A model generated the notes under the pieces. That model was given only the letters and a program-made list of their open reading frames with translations, was not told where the DNA came from and searched no databases. DNA of 64,000 bases, from assembly GCF_003259335.1 (NCBI RefSeq), contig NZ_QLLL01000006.1:496001-560000 (forward strand), in the 5' to 3' direction. Positions within the stretch are counted from its first letter, which is position 1. Every line of letters starts with the position of its first letter. The DNA is from Chitinophaga skermanii (GTDB taxonomy: Bacteria; Bacteroidota; Bacteroidia; Chitinophagales; Chitinophagaceae). Of this stretch, positions 44,635 through 53,804 are shown piece after piece. A program made the position numbers and the translations under genes.

Positions 44635-46887
44635 CTACTTTTTTGTTTTGATAACCACTACCCCATTTTTCGCTTTGTCGCCATATAAGGCCACCGCGTT
44701 CGCATCTTTCAATATAGAAATCGATTCGATTGTTTCCGGATCAATTTCACTAATCTCGTCAATTTCTTGCCCATTTAAGATGTATAAAGGCGCATTTTCT
44801 GGCGTTTTACTACCACGTAAAACAAGTGGTTTGCCTTTCTTAGAAGTAATCACAATGTTGCTAACATTACCGGTAATACCGCTAGCACCTGCTTCGGCTT
44901 TGGAACGAGCCACTACAACATTGCTTGGTCGTGCATAACCCATTACGGTTACTTCTTCTCTCTTAGCATCTTCCACTTTAACACCTTCTACTACTGTTAC
45001 GCCATTGGCAGATCTTAATCTTACCGGCTTACCATCTACTACTACCACATCATTGCTGCTTAAAGTGATGGTACCATTACCGTTTTTAGTTTTCGACGGT
45101 TTACCTTCTACAATTACAACGTCATTGTTATTAGTAGACGCAATAGATACACCGCTCACTTTACCCACCAGCTTATTTACTTGTGATGAAGTAAGATTAC
45201 TTTCTGTTACATATACATCACCGCTACCTGGAGTGAAAACATTTACATCATTCGTGCTGACTTTATGTTTTCCATTTTTCTTCAAGTATTCGTGTGTGTA
45301 CAAATAAAGGGCACCTCCATCTTTTTCACTATCTCTTTGTACATGTACTGTACCAATTACATTCGCTTGTTGTTGCTCTACTTGCTCCTTCGTTACTTTT
45401 TTCCCATCGATATAAAACTCCTTTATATCGTCGGTTGCACTGATCTTAAACTTGCCGTTTTTCACCAAAGGACCTGCCATTGGTTTTGGTGGAGGCGGTG
45501 GTGGCGGAGGAGGACCAGGATTTGTTGAAGGTGGTTTTGGTGCTTGTGGAGCCGCAGCATCCTTCAATGGACGGGTAGTCTTTGGAGGAGGTGGCGGTGG
45601 TGGCGCAGGTACGCCTGCACTACTTGGTGGCGGAGGAGGAGCTAAAGGTGCTGGTGGAGGGAAAGGAACTGGGAAGTTCATCAGCTTCGTATTTCCTTTG
45701 TTGCTGGTAACAATTACAGCCCCCATTTCAGCAGCATCGCCATAAATAGGCATTGCATCAGCCGCTTTTACGATTTTGATTTCGTAATGGTTTTCGTCGC
45801 TATGCGCGGCGTAATATTTATTCCATTCGTCTTTCGTGAGTGTTTTGCCATCAACTACATATAAAGGCGGTTTTTCGGTATCGATATGATGTATACCGAA
45901 CCAGCCGGAATTGATCTTCACATTTCCTTGTGCATCGGGTTTAACGATGACACCTGGAATAGAATCATTATCGTGGGAGAATGATAAAGTAAGTGAAGTA
46001 AGATTATGTTTTAGTGGATTGGCGTTACTGTAGTTGAGAGTGAGCAATACCCCGCTCACAATACCTCCAAGTACAACATAACGGATAACTTGGTAGCGAG
46101 ATGACTTTTGCTTATTCATCATCATAATTCGTTTTTTCAGGTGAGAGAAGTTAAAGTTGTTTGCGATGGCCGTCGCATATGGAGCTCCACTGACATTCAA
46201 TAAACTATACTGGTAAGCTTTTGCATCAACGCCTGAGCGAAGGATGCGCCTATCCGTGATAAATTCCAAGTTCTCCCGGATGGCTGTTTTCATAAGCCAA
46301 GCGCCGGGGTTGAACCAATAAAAAATGTTATTTAATTCACCCATCAGCACATCTGCAGAGTGCCATTCTTTCACGTGTATACGTTCGTGTTGAAGGATGG
46401 CTGCAAGCTCTGCGTCGCTATGCATCGTGGGATTGAGATAGATGTTAGAGAAGAAAGAAAATGGGTTGACTGCCTTATTCACCACGCGTACTTGTTCATT
46501 CATTACATGACCGGGTTTTGTGCCGCGGTGTAAGCGGAGTAATGAATACAATTGGATCCCCAATCGTACTAACATCACCATTACACCTACCCAAAATATA
46601 CCGGCTAGGATATTCCATGCGAGGCTAGGTGTAGGCTTTTCCATCGTAGCTTGCAGGGTGGCAAAATCTGGAACGTAGATAATTACGTTCTGGGCCAAGC
46701 TGCTATGCCGCGAGTAAAAGTCTTGCACATCTACCAGTGGAAAGATCGATGAAAACACGATCCCGCTGAGCAAGAAAAACCTGTTCAAGGTGTAAAAAGT
46801 AAGCCTGCGTAAAGCAAACCTGTACACCAAGTAAAACAAACACAACGCGATGTTTGCTTTCAGTAAATAGATGAATAATACAGGCAT
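44635..46887 (-). CDS. BlaR1-like M56 metallopeptidase with TonB-plug-like tail
   Basis: 750 residues. N-terminal half: four membrane helices and the zinc motif HERIH (167-171) in ILQHERIHVKEWHSADVL, as in BlaR1/MecR1. After the last helix (~275-290) comes an extracytoplasmic part with two similar segments (PLYVVDGKTLTK ... MPIYGDAAEMGAVIV near 335-405; APLYILNGQEI ... ALYGDKAKNGVVVI at the C-terminus) that resemble the plug of TonB-dependent receptors, separated by Pro-rich runs (~410-470). It starts 6 bp after the blaI-like gene. The model: signal binding outside triggers cleavage of BlaI inside. Confidence 0.88.
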   Translation of the reverse strand: MPVLFIYLLKANIALCLFYLVYRFALRRLTFYTLNRFFLLSGIVFSSIFPLVDVQDFYSRHSSLAQNVIIYVPDFATLQATMEKPTPSLAWNILAGIFWVGVMVMLVRLGIQLYSLLRLHRGTKPGHVMNEQVRVVNKAVNPFSFFSNIYLNPTMHSDAELAAILQHERIHVKEWHSADVLMGELNNIFYWFNPGAWLMKTAIRENLEFITDRRILRSGVDAKAYQYSLLNVSGAPYATAIANNFNFSHLKKRIMMMNKQKSSRYQVIRYVVLGGIVSGVLLTLNYSNANPLKHNLTSLTLSFSHDNDSIPGVIVKPDAQGNVKINSGWFGIHHIDTEKPPLYVVDGKTLTKDEWNKYYAAHSDENHYEIKIVKAADAMPIYGDAAEMGAVIVTSNKGNTKLMNFPVPFPPPAPLAPPPPPSSAGVPAPPPPPPPKTTRPLKDAAAPQAPKPPSTNPGPPPPPPPPPKPMAGPLVKNGKFKISATDDIKEFYIDGKKVTKEQVEQQQANVIGTVHVQRDSEKDGGALYLYTHEYLKKNGKHKVSTNDVNVFTPGSGDVYVTESNLTSSQVNKLVGKVSGVSIASTNNNDVVIVEGKPSKTKNGNGTITLSSNDVVVVDGKPVRLRSANGVTVVEGVKVEDAKREEVTVMGYARPSNVVVARSKAEAGASGITGNVSNIVITSKKGKPLVLRGSKTPENAPLYILNGQEIDEISEIDPETIESISILKDANAVALYGDKAKNGVVVIKTKK

Positions 46888-46893
46888 ATGTTC

Positions 46894-47253
46894 CTATTTC
46901 TTTTCTTCAATCATGCGAATAATTTCTTGTAATTCGCCTTTACTTATCTCCTGGTTTTTCGCGAAAAAGCTCACCAATTCTTTATACGAGTTTTCGAAAT
47001 AATCTTTCACAAACCCGCTCATGAATTGTTGCTTGTAATCTTCTTCCGCGATCGACGGTTTATATTCATACACATTGCCAATCTTCACACTATCGATATA
47101 CCCTTTCTTCTCCAAATTCTTGATGGTGGAAGCTAGCGTTGTATATGGCGGTTGCGGCTCTGCGTGTACTTCTAGGAAATCTTTCACAAACCCTTTCCCT
47201 GCTTTCCAAATAGCCTGCATGGCCGCTTCTTCTTGTTTGGTTAATTTTTCCAT
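46894..47253 (-). CDS. BlaI/MecI/CopY-type repressor
   Basis: 119 residues with an N-terminal winged helix (KLTKQEEAAMQAIWKAGKGFVKDFLE ... TTLASTIKNLEKKGYID) and a C-terminal dimerisation helix pair. Family members repress their own operon until cleaved by the partner M56 peptidase, encoded 6 bp downstream. Its target sites are not visible to me. Confidence 0.92.
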   Translation of the reverse strand: MEKLTKQEEAAMQAIWKAGKGFVKDFLEVHAEPQPPYTTLASTIKNLEKKGYIDSVKIGNVYEYKPSIAEEDYKQQFMSGFVKDYFENSYKELVSFFAKNQEISKGELQEIIRMIEEKK

Positions 47254-47281
47254 ACTTATTTTCTGTTACTATTTTTTTAAT

Positions 47282-48481
47282 CTATTTTTTTGGGGTGGCC
47301 GGTCGGTAATCTAAAGGTAACATTTCGGCCTGCTTTTGCCAGCCCCAATATCCTTCAAATAAAGAAGCTGTTGGATTGGCTAAGTTACCATTGTTATCAA
47401 AGACTGCTTCGGGCTCTAACAGGTAAAACAAAGATGTTTGTTTCATGGAAATACGCGGATCAAATCCTTGGTATTCCAAATACTCCCTGCTCTCTGTTCC
47501 GTTTTTATATATCACGCGAAGAATATTCTTCACAATCAATGTATCCATTTCTCCTTTTGCACCGGCACGGTATATACTATCATACGGCACCTGGCCTGGA
47601 TATAAATAATCTACCGTTTTTGTTGATAATAAGCGGTTCGAGCGCCTATTTAACATCTTACCACCATCATCAACCGGCGGGCTACCAATAAACCCGGGTT
47701 TGCGTTCCTTCCGAACAATTTTTTCGGCAAGAAACCCCTCTTCTACCAAGGTATTACTATGCAAACTACGGAAAAAGTGCATGCTAGACCCATAATATGC
47801 TTCCTCCCTATTCTTTTCCCATCTACGTTGCTGCCGCGCGTTTTTGGGTTTTAACGGTTCGAAATATGGGTTGCCGTAGTACATCGTATATCCATTCCGG
47901 CGATCGTCGATAAATCCTTCCAAGAGGAACTTCAATTTATATCCCAAATAAGGGTTGATGATCTCCAAAAAATCTTGCGAGGTGGCTGTTAACGTACGCT
48001 CGCGTTCATTGTATGAAAAATCTATCAATTCTTCGTTCGTAATAACGCAACGCTTCGCTGCACTACTCCTTCCTAAGAAATTTGCCTTGAAAACATCCAT
48101 CCAGGCTGCCCTATTAGGATCTATTGTTCGTTTTACTACCACTTCCTTCAAAGCACTTACCGAAGGTTCCAACTCTAGTAACAGTTGTAAATCCTCATTT
48201 TTCACTTCGATAGATGCCAAGAACCTTTGGTAGCCTACATATTGTACTACTAAATCGTACTTACCCACCGGTACATTATCAATTCTAAATGCCCCGCTCT
48301 TTTCTAAAGTTTGTGATCCAAGGGTGGTCTGACTTAAAAAAACACTCGCAAAGGGCAGCGCTTCCCGTGTTTTTTTATTAATCACCTTCCCCGTGATGGT
48401 GAAATTTTGGGCAGATAGCTTTCCTCCCCCCAACAATAACACACATAGCCAAACTAAGGTCAACCGGACATTCAAATTCAT
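47282..48481 (-). CDS. Carboxypeptidase-regulatory-like domain outer-envelope protein
   Basis: About 399 residues from Met at 48481 (MNLNVRLTLVWLCV), with a signal peptide ending near LSA-QN. Residues ~25-105 are a CarboxypepD_reg-like domain (FTITGKVINKKTREALPFASVFLS ... GKYDLVVQYVGYQRF). The remaining ~280 residues are a conserved Bacteroidota tail without a recognised catalytic motif. It is 28 bp upstream of the blaI-like gene in the same direction, so it may belong to that regulated unit. Confidence 0.8.
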   Translation of the reverse strand: MNLNVRLTLVWLCVLLLGGGKLSAQNFTITGKVINKKTREALPFASVFLSQTTLGSQTLEKSGAFRIDNVPVGKYDLVVQYVGYQRFLASIEVKNEDLQLLLELEPSVSALKEVVVKRTIDPNRAAWMDVFKANFLGRSSAAKRCVITNEELIDFSYNERERTLTATSQDFLEIINPYLGYKLKFLLEGFIDDRRNGYTMYYGNPYFEPLKPKNARQQRRWEKNREEAYYGSSMHFFRSLHSNTLVEEGFLAEKIVRKERKPGFIGSPPVDDGGKMLNRRSNRLLSTKTVDYLYPGQVPYDSIYRAGAKGEMDTLIVKNILRVIYKNGTESREYLEYQGFDPRISMKQTSLFYLLEPEAVFDNNGNLANPTASLFEGYWGWQKQAEMLPLDYRPATPKK

Positions 48482-48624
48482 AACAGCCAATGATTAGTAC
48501 GAAACTTTCGTAAATCTACGAACATTTCGTAATTAAACAAATTTTTTACGCAGTTTTGTTAAGATAATTTTTCTTGGGGGGAAAGAAGAGAATATTGGAT
48601 AAACGGGTGTATTGTACACACAGC

Positions 48625-49821
48625 TTACCTACCGAAGCTATACATCTCGGTATTTTTCAATGGCTTACCGCTTAATGTACCGGCAATAATATTGGCAGCA
48701 ATTTGGCTGAATGTGATGCCGTTCCCTCCAAAACCCAAAGCAAAGAATGTTCTCGCCATCCGCGGGTACTCGCCAATATAGGGCAACCCATCAGTTGTCA
48801 TCCCAAATGTGCCTGTCCAACTGAACTCCGGGATAAAGGTTTCCCCGGGGAATTTCCGTTGGAAATCCTGCACCAATTGTTTCGATTTCTGGGCAATTAA
48901 CCGGTCACGCCGGGTAGGGTTATAAAATTCTTCATCACGGCCGCCGATTAATATCCTATTATTGGCAGCCGACCGGATATAATGATATGGCTCTTTTGTT
49001 TCCCACACTACATAATGATCAAATACAGATGCATGGGAATTACTTTCACTGATAACAGCATAAGTGGATAATAACTGTACAATATGCTCGCGGATATAAT
49101 TAACCGACTCGTACCCCGTAGCCATCACAAGATATTGTGCTTTTACTTTGTAACCTTTGTTGGTCAATATTTCAACACCTTTACGCGATGTATGAATTTT
49201 TTCTGCTTTCGTGCGATCGTATACTTGCGCGCCATGTTTACAATTATATTGATGTAAAGCATGCGTAAACATGTAAGCATCTGTTTGGGCGGCATCCGTA
49301 GAACAAATGGCAGCAGGGGCATCGGTTTGCAAGTGTAATTGTAGTTGTGCTTCTTCCCACCATTCCACTTTTAATCCCGCGGCTTTCCTTGCTGCGAATT
49401 CCTTCTCCAACATTCCTACATCCTTTTTATAACTGGCGACATACACACTTTCCTTGCGATCGAATTGTGCGCAATGAACTGTTTTACAAATTTTCTCGAG
49501 TTGATCGATCGAGGCTTTACATTGTTGATAGGCTTGTTGCGCATTTTTCTCACCAATTTTCTCTATCAACTTATGTAATGGCACATCTATTTCATATTGT
49601 AACAATGATGTGCTAGCACAAGTACTTCCTAACCCCACCGTTCGCCCATCCAATACCACGCAAGGTATACCGGCTTGCACCAAGGCGTATGCCGTTAGTG
49701 CCCCCGAAATACCCGCACCCACTATTATTACACTCGTTTTCAGATCACTTTCCAAAGCAGGGTAAACATACGGTAAGCCGTTCTTGATAAGTGAATAAGG
49801 GAAGCCCGATTTTAAGTCCAT
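48625..49821 (-). CDS. FAD-dependent oxidoreductase, DAO family
   Basis: About 398 residues from Met at 49821 (MDLKSGFPYSLIKNG); an upstream Met at 49932 would add 37 residues that do not fit the family. FAD site VIIVGAGISGALTAYAL, then DGRTVGLGSTCASTS and the C-terminal FALGFGGNGITFSQIAA. Related oxidoreductases often have a C-terminal Rieske domain; here there is none. Substrate probably an amine or amino acid. Stands alone. Confidence 0.85.
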   Translation of the reverse strand: MDLKSGFPYSLIKNGLPYVYPALESDLKTSVIIVGAGISGALTAYALVQAGIPCVVLDGRTVGLGSTCASTSLLQYEIDVPLHKLIEKIGEKNAQQAYQQCKASIDQLEKICKTVHCAQFDRKESVYVASYKKDVGMLEKEFAARKAAGLKVEWWEEAQLQLHLQTDAPAAICSTDAAQTDAYMFTHALHQYNCKHGAQVYDRTKAEKIHTSRKGVEILTNKGYKVKAQYLVMATGYESVNYIREHIVQLLSTYAVISESNSHASVFDHYVVWETKEPYHYIRSAANNRILIGGRDEEFYNPTRRDRLIAQKSKQLVQDFQRKFPGETFIPEFSWTGTFGMTTDGLPYIGEYPRMARTFFALGFGGNGITFSQIAANIIAGTLSGKPLKNTEMYSFGR

Positions 49822-50107
49822 TTTCGTATAACGGTTTTGCTTTAACAATGGTTCTTTTGCAAAACAACTATCATGCCTCCCGTTATAAAATTTATCTATG
49901 AGATTTATATGTGCAATGCGATAATTTTTCAAGCAATGCTATTATCTTTGCAGTACAACTCTAAACTACCCCAACCCAAACGTCTTTTTGTACAAAACAA
50001 TCCTTTAAACCAAAACTTACCCAAACAAACGTAGGACAGGAAATGTGCGTTATTGCCGTGCGCAATAGCGAACGATCGTTTATGAGTATTTTAATTCCCT
50101 ACGGCCA

Positions 50108-50602
50108 ATGTACAATCCATTGACATTGCTAACTACTTCCGTATTGCACGACTTAATCGGCAACGGGCATAGTTATTTTATTCGACAGTCGTACCCGCGT
50201 GGAAAAGACGACCACGACAAAGCATTCCGACATGCTTTTTTAATTACGCAATACAGCAACTGGCACGACGCGGTGTGCCATTATGTTGCCATTAGCAGCG
50301 ATCCTTTCAAGCATTGCTACGATATTGCGCATACGTTTGAGAAAGAGAAGTTATTTATTGCGGCTTCTCAACCGGGTGGTTACCGGGTTTTCGTAAATTT
50401 GTTACACCAGAAAAGCTGGGAGCTTCCACGCGAATTGGAGTTACAAGTAAAACGGTACATTCATGTAAGGCTGAGTTGGTTACCCCGGAACGGGGAAAAT
50501 ATCAACATGCAACTCGAAGTTCACCACGGCGAACTTTTCCTTACCTTGAAGTTCCGATTATTACAAACGACGGTCCGTTTGGCCGACATCGAAAAATACT
50601 AG
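50108..50602 (+). CDS. Conserved-looking protein of unknown function, coupled to SRAP gene
   Basis: 164 residues, soluble, rich in His and aromatic residues (AFRHAFLITQYSNWHDAVCHYVAIS; LEVHHGELFLTLKFRLLQ). I do not recognise a family. Its stop lies 4 bp before the SRAP start codon, so the two are probably one transcript. TATCTTTG at 49943-49950 matches a -7 box far upstream, without a clear -33 partner. Confidence 0.7.
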   Translation: MYNPLTLLTTSVLHDLIGNGHSYFIRQSYPRGKDDHDKAFRHAFLITQYSNWHDAVCHYVAISSDPFKHCYDIAHTFEKEKLFIAASQPGGYRVFVNLLHQKSWELPRELELQVKRYIHVRLSWLPRNGENINMQLEVHHGELFLTLKFRLLQTTVRLADIEKY

Positions 50603-50606
50603 CATC

Positions 50607-51380
50607 ATGTGTTACGATCTTGCCTTATCTGATATTAAACTAGTGTACACCCGCTTCCCGGAGCTGAAAGATGGTCCTTTTGCCCCCTTTCAACCCACCT
50701 TCCATAAAATAGCACAATCGTACCCTAAGTGGCCCGTGGTGCTTAACCCTGGAGAGAAGAAGCTGCAAACATTCGAATGGGGCGTTATTCCCAATTATAT
50801 GCGTACACCGGAAGAAATCACAAAAGGCAGGAAGTACATGGTGAACGCACGCAGCGAAAAAGTAACCGATCCAAAGGCTTATTGGCACAAAATCCGCCAT
50901 CAACGCTGCCTTGTACCGGCCACCGGCTTCTTCGAACACCGCGAAGTACCGGGGTTTAAAAACAAAATCCCCTACTTCATTCATACGAAAGACCAACCCT
51001 TGCTACTCATTGCAGGCTTATATACCTATTCGCACATTCCAAATCCCGAAACGGGCGAATTGCCAGGTACTTTCACCGTGCTAACGAGGGCCGCCAACGA
51101 GGTAATGTCGAAAATCCATAATGGAGGCGACAATGCCGGCCGTATGCCGCTAATGCTCAATGAAGCAATGCAAGAAAAATGGCTATCCCCGGGTTTAAAT
51201 GATGCCGACATTGCCAGCGTATTACAATACGAGGAACCGCCAAGTAATTTGGAGTATTGGACTGTAAACCCCGTTCGCCGCCCGCAGGCCGATGACTTCC
51301 ATATAATAGAACCCCGGGCGTATGATAATTTGCCGGATTTGGATGGTAAAGGAGCGAGATCGCAGGGGTCGCTTTTTTGA
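50607..51380 (+). CDS. SOS response-associated peptidase (SRAP; YedK/HMCES family)
   Basis: 257 residues. Cys2 (MCYDLALSD) is the residue that forms the thiazolidine crosslink with abasic sites in single-stranded DNA. Other active-site residues: Asn80 and Arg82 (VNARSEKV), Glu110 (TGFFEHRE) and His171 (KIHNGGDNAGRMPLML; a longer insert than the usual HDRMP). It protects abasic sites in ssDNA from strand breakage. It is coupled to the unknown gene upstream. Confidence 0.93.
   Translation: MCYDLALSDIKLVYTRFPELKDGPFAPFQPTFHKIAQSYPKWPVVLNPGEKKLQTFEWGVIPNYMRTPEEITKGRKYMVNARSEKVTDPKAYWHKIRHQRCLVPATGFFEHREVPGFKNKIPYFIHTKDQPLLLIAGLYTYSHIPNPETGELPGTFTVLTRAANEVMSKIHNGGDNAGRMPLMLNEAMQEKWLSPGLNDADIASVLQYEEPPSNLEYWTVNPVRRPQADDFHIIEPRAYDNLPDLDGKGARSQGSLF
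51353..51378 (+). terminator. Weak intrinsic terminator overlapping the SRAP stop
   Basis: AGCGA (51353-51357) and TCGCT (51369-51373) with an 11-nt loop, followed by five T up to the TGA stop. A short stem, so only modest support. Confidence 0.4.
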
Positions 51381-51436
51381 TTTTAAAATTGAAACGCTTA
51401 CTGGTATTGGGTTTTAGTAATTAATATAAAATTAAG

Positions 51437-51466
51437 TTTGATTTTTCGATTTAGTTATTACTTTTG
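51437..51466 (+). promoter_or_regulatory. his operon promoter (Bacteroidota type)
   Basis: TTTG at 51437-51440 (-33 box) and TACTTTTG at 51459-51466 (exact TAnnTTTG -7 box), 18 nt apart. The leader-peptide ATG lies 11 nt after the -7 box, so the transcript would start only about 5 nt before it. Confidence 0.8.
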
Positions 51467-51476
51467 TACCGTTATT

Positions 51477-51536
51477 ATGATTATCAACGTACATATCCAT
51501 CATCATCATACTTGCCAAAACGGCGAGCTGGGATGA
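51477..51536 (+). CDS. hisL: Histidine operon leader peptide
   Basis: A 19-codon ORF (ATG 51477, TGA 51534-51536) encoding MIINVHIHHHHTCQNGELG. Five of residues 6-11 are His, four of them in a row (codons 51498-51509, all CAT). It lies between a good promoter and a strong terminator ahead of hisG. Ribosome stalling at these codons when charged His-tRNA is scarce would allow antitermination. Too short for standard gene callers. Confidence 0.88.
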   Translation: MIINVHIHHHHTCQNGELG

Positions 51537-51606
51537 TATTGTGTATATCCAAAATATTCAAACATCATTAAAAGGCTTGCCGGTTCCCGGTGAGCCTTTT
51601 TCTTTT
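51511..51606 (+). terminator. his attenuator: alternative hairpins and terminator
   Basis: Segment 1 (51511-51516) pairs with segment 2 (51522-51527), 6 bp. Segment 2 extended (51521-51529) can instead pair with segment 3 (51574-51582), 9 bp with two G-U: the antiterminator. Segment 3 (51570-51583) pairs with segment 4 (51587-51600), 14 bp with two G-U and a 3-nt loop, followed by a T-rich tract: the terminator. Segment 1 lies directly after the His codons and segment 2 overlaps the leader's end, as expected for ribosome-controlled attenuation. Confidence 0.87.
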
Positions 51607-51652
51607 TCGGCTACCGGCAAACAAAAAAAGGTAAGCACAAAACAAGCTCAAC

Positions 51653-52510
51653 ATGCAAAAACTAAGAATCGCTATCCAGAAATCAGGCCGTTTACACGAC
51701 GATTCCATCAAGCTGTTAAAAGAATGCGGCATTGACATAAACAATGGTGTTAACAAGTTGAAAACCGAGGCCAGTAACTTTCCTTTGGAAGTTTTCTTTT
51801 TGCGCGATGATGATATTCCTCAATACGTAGAAGATGGCGTAGCGGATATTGGTATCGTGGGTGAAAACGTTGTACTAGAAAAGAATCGCCCATTTACCGC
51901 GATAGAAAAATTGGGATTTGGTAAATGCCGCCTTTCTATTGCTGTAGCTAAAACAGCAGACTATAAAGGTGTGCAAGATTTACAAGGTCAGCGTATTGCT
52001 ACCAGCTACCCCGTTATTGTAGAGAAATTCCTCCGCGACAACAACGTACAAGCCGATATCCACGAGATCAGCGGTTCAGTAGAAATTGCCCCGGGCATTG
52101 GTTTAGCAGAAGCGATTTGCGACTTAGTAAGTAGTGGTTCTACTTTGTTTATGAATGGTTTGAAAGAAGTAGAAACCGTGTTGAAATCGGAAGCTATCTT
52201 AATTGCCAACGGTGCGCTCAACGAGGAACAACAAGTATTATTACGTAAATTACAGTTCCGCATCCAAGCTGTTAAAAAAGCGAAGAACAATAAATACGTT
52301 CTACTCAACGCCCCCAACGATAACCTCGCAGAAATCATCAAATTGTTACCAGGTATGAAAAGCCCAACCGTATTGCCATTGGCAGAGGAAGGTTGGAGTT
52401 CTGTACACTCGGTATTAACAGAAAGCGATTTCTGGGATATCATCGAAAACTTGAAAGCAGCAGGCGCACAAGGCATCTTGGTAGTGCCAATTGAAAAGAT
52501 GATTGTTTAA
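51653..52510 (+). CDS. hisG: ATP phosphoribosyltransferase (long form)
   Basis: 285 residues beginning KLRIAIQKSGRLHDDSIKLL. EVFFLRDDDIPQYVEDGVADIGIVGEN is the periplasmic-binding-like substrate site. The ~75 C-terminal residues (KSPTVLPLAEEGWSSVHSVL ...) form the regulatory PII-like domain of long-form HisG, so no HisZ is needed and histidine inhibition is expected. First enzyme of histidine synthesis; first structural gene after the attenuator. Confidence 0.95.
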   Translation: MQKLRIAIQKSGRLHDDSIKLLKECGIDINNGVNKLKTEASNFPLEVFFLRDDDIPQYVEDGVADIGIVGENVVLEKNRPFTAIEKLGFGKCRLSIAVAKTADYKGVQDLQGQRIATSYPVIVEKFLRDNNVQADIHEISGSVEIAPGIGLAEAICDLVSSGSTLFMNGLKEVETVLKSEAILIANGALNEEQQVLLRKLQFRIQAVKKAKNNKYVLLNAPNDNLAEIIKLLPGMKSPTVLPLAEEGWSSVHSVLTESDFWDIIENLKAAGAQGILVVPIEKMIV

Positions 52511-52521
52511 AAAATTGGAGT

Positions 52522-53802
52522 ATGCAGATTATACGTTTCCCGGAAAGACATACATGGGCTGAAATATTACAACGACCAACATTCGACCATACAGCATTGG
52601 AAGCCCAAGTAGGCGAAATGCTCAACGATATTAAAGCAAACGGCGATGCTGCCGTAAAAAAATATGCCGAGCAGTTCGACAAAGTACAACTCGACACACT
52701 CGAAGTTCCTTATAGCGAACTCCGCGATGCTGCAGAACAAATCAGCGAAGAACTAAAAGCGGCTATTAAGCAAGCGAAACAGAATATCGAGTTATTCCAC
52801 GCAAGGCAAATTACCCAAGAAAACATCGTACAAACCATGCCCGGTGTACAATGCTGGCGCAAGGTAGTGCCTATCGAGAAAGTAGGCCTGTACATTCCTG
52901 GTGGCACGGCTCCTTTATTCTCTACGATTCTTATGTTAGCCGTACCGGCAAAAATCGCGGCATGTAAAGAAATCGTGCTATGTACCCCTACAGGCAAAGA
53001 CGGTAAAATTCCGCCGGTGGTGTTGTACACAGCTTTTATTACCGGCATTACGAAAGTGTTTAAAATCGGTGGTGTACAAGCGATTGGTGCAATGGCCTAT
53101 GGCACAGCATCTGTACCACAAGTATATAAAATCTTCGGCCCGGGTAATCAATATGTTACCTGTGCTAAACAACTGGTGAACAAAGCCGGTGTTGCCATCG
53201 ATATGCCTGCCGGTCCATCGGAAGTGGCTGTTTTTGCCGATGAATCTTGCGTACCGGGATATGTTGCAGCCGATTTATTGTCGCAATGTGAACACGGTAC
53301 CGATAGCCAAGCAGTACTGGTAACTACTTCTGAAGAAGTATTGGTTGCTGTTGAATCTGCTGTATTAGAGCAACTGGAACAATTACCAAGAAAAGATATC
53401 GCCGCGGAATCATTGAAAAACAGCAAGCTTATTCTCATAGAAAATAAACGCGTAGCGATGGATATGCTGAATGAATACGCACCCGAACACTTGATTATTG
53501 CTTGCAGCAACGATACCGAGTTAGCCGACCAAGTCATTAACGCAGGGTCTGTATTCCTCGGTAACTATTCGCCGGAAAGTGCGGGCGATTATGCTTCTGG
53601 TACAAACCATACTTTGCCAACGAATGGCCATGCGAAAGCTTATAGCGGCGTATCATACGATTCGTTTGTGAAGAAGATTACCTACCAACGCTTATCGCAA
53701 AGCGGTTTACAAAACCTCGCACAAACCATTGAAGTAATGGCCGCCGCAGAAGGTTTAGATGCACACAAAAACGCGGTTTCTATCAGGATTCAAAACAAGT
53801 AA
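52522..53802 (+). CDS. hisD: Histidinol dehydrogenase
   Basis: 426 residues, full length. Family signatures: KVGLYIPGGTAPLFSTILML, the PGNQYVTCAKQLV stretch, IDMPAGPSEVAVFAD, the Zn-binding region LLSQCEHGTDSQAVL and APEHLIIAC. It oxidises L-histidinol to histidine in two steps. Begins 11 bp after hisG and ends 2 bp before hisC. Confidence 0.95.
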   Translation: MQIIRFPERHTWAEILQRPTFDHTALEAQVGEMLNDIKANGDAAVKKYAEQFDKVQLDTLEVPYSELRDAAEQISEELKAAIKQAKQNIELFHARQITQENIVQTMPGVQCWRKVVPIEKVGLYIPGGTAPLFSTILMLAVPAKIAACKEIVLCTPTGKDGKIPPVVLYTAFITGITKVFKIGGVQAIGAMAYGTASVPQVYKIFGPGNQYVTCAKQLVNKAGVAIDMPAGPSEVAVFADESCVPGYVAADLLSQCEHGTDSQAVLVTTSEEVLVAVESAVLEQLEQLPRKDIAAESLKNSKLILIENKRVAMDMLNEYAPEHLIIACSNDTELADQVINAGSVFLGNYSPESAGDYASGTNHTLPTNGHAKAYSGVSYDSFVKKITYQRLSQSGLQNLAQTIEVMAAAEGLDAHKNAVSIRIQNK

Positions 53803-53804
53803 CA

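Noticed and set aside
45452..45745. Gly-rich open frame on the plus strand
   Set aside because: It is the antisense of the Pro-rich codons of the M56 peptidase gene; no start context or partner.
50043..50123. 26-codon ORF (starting MCVIAVRNSE) overlapping the start of the 50108 gene
   Set aside because: It begins like an SRAP protein and overlaps a hairpin, but it is too short, out of frame with its neighbour and has no further support.
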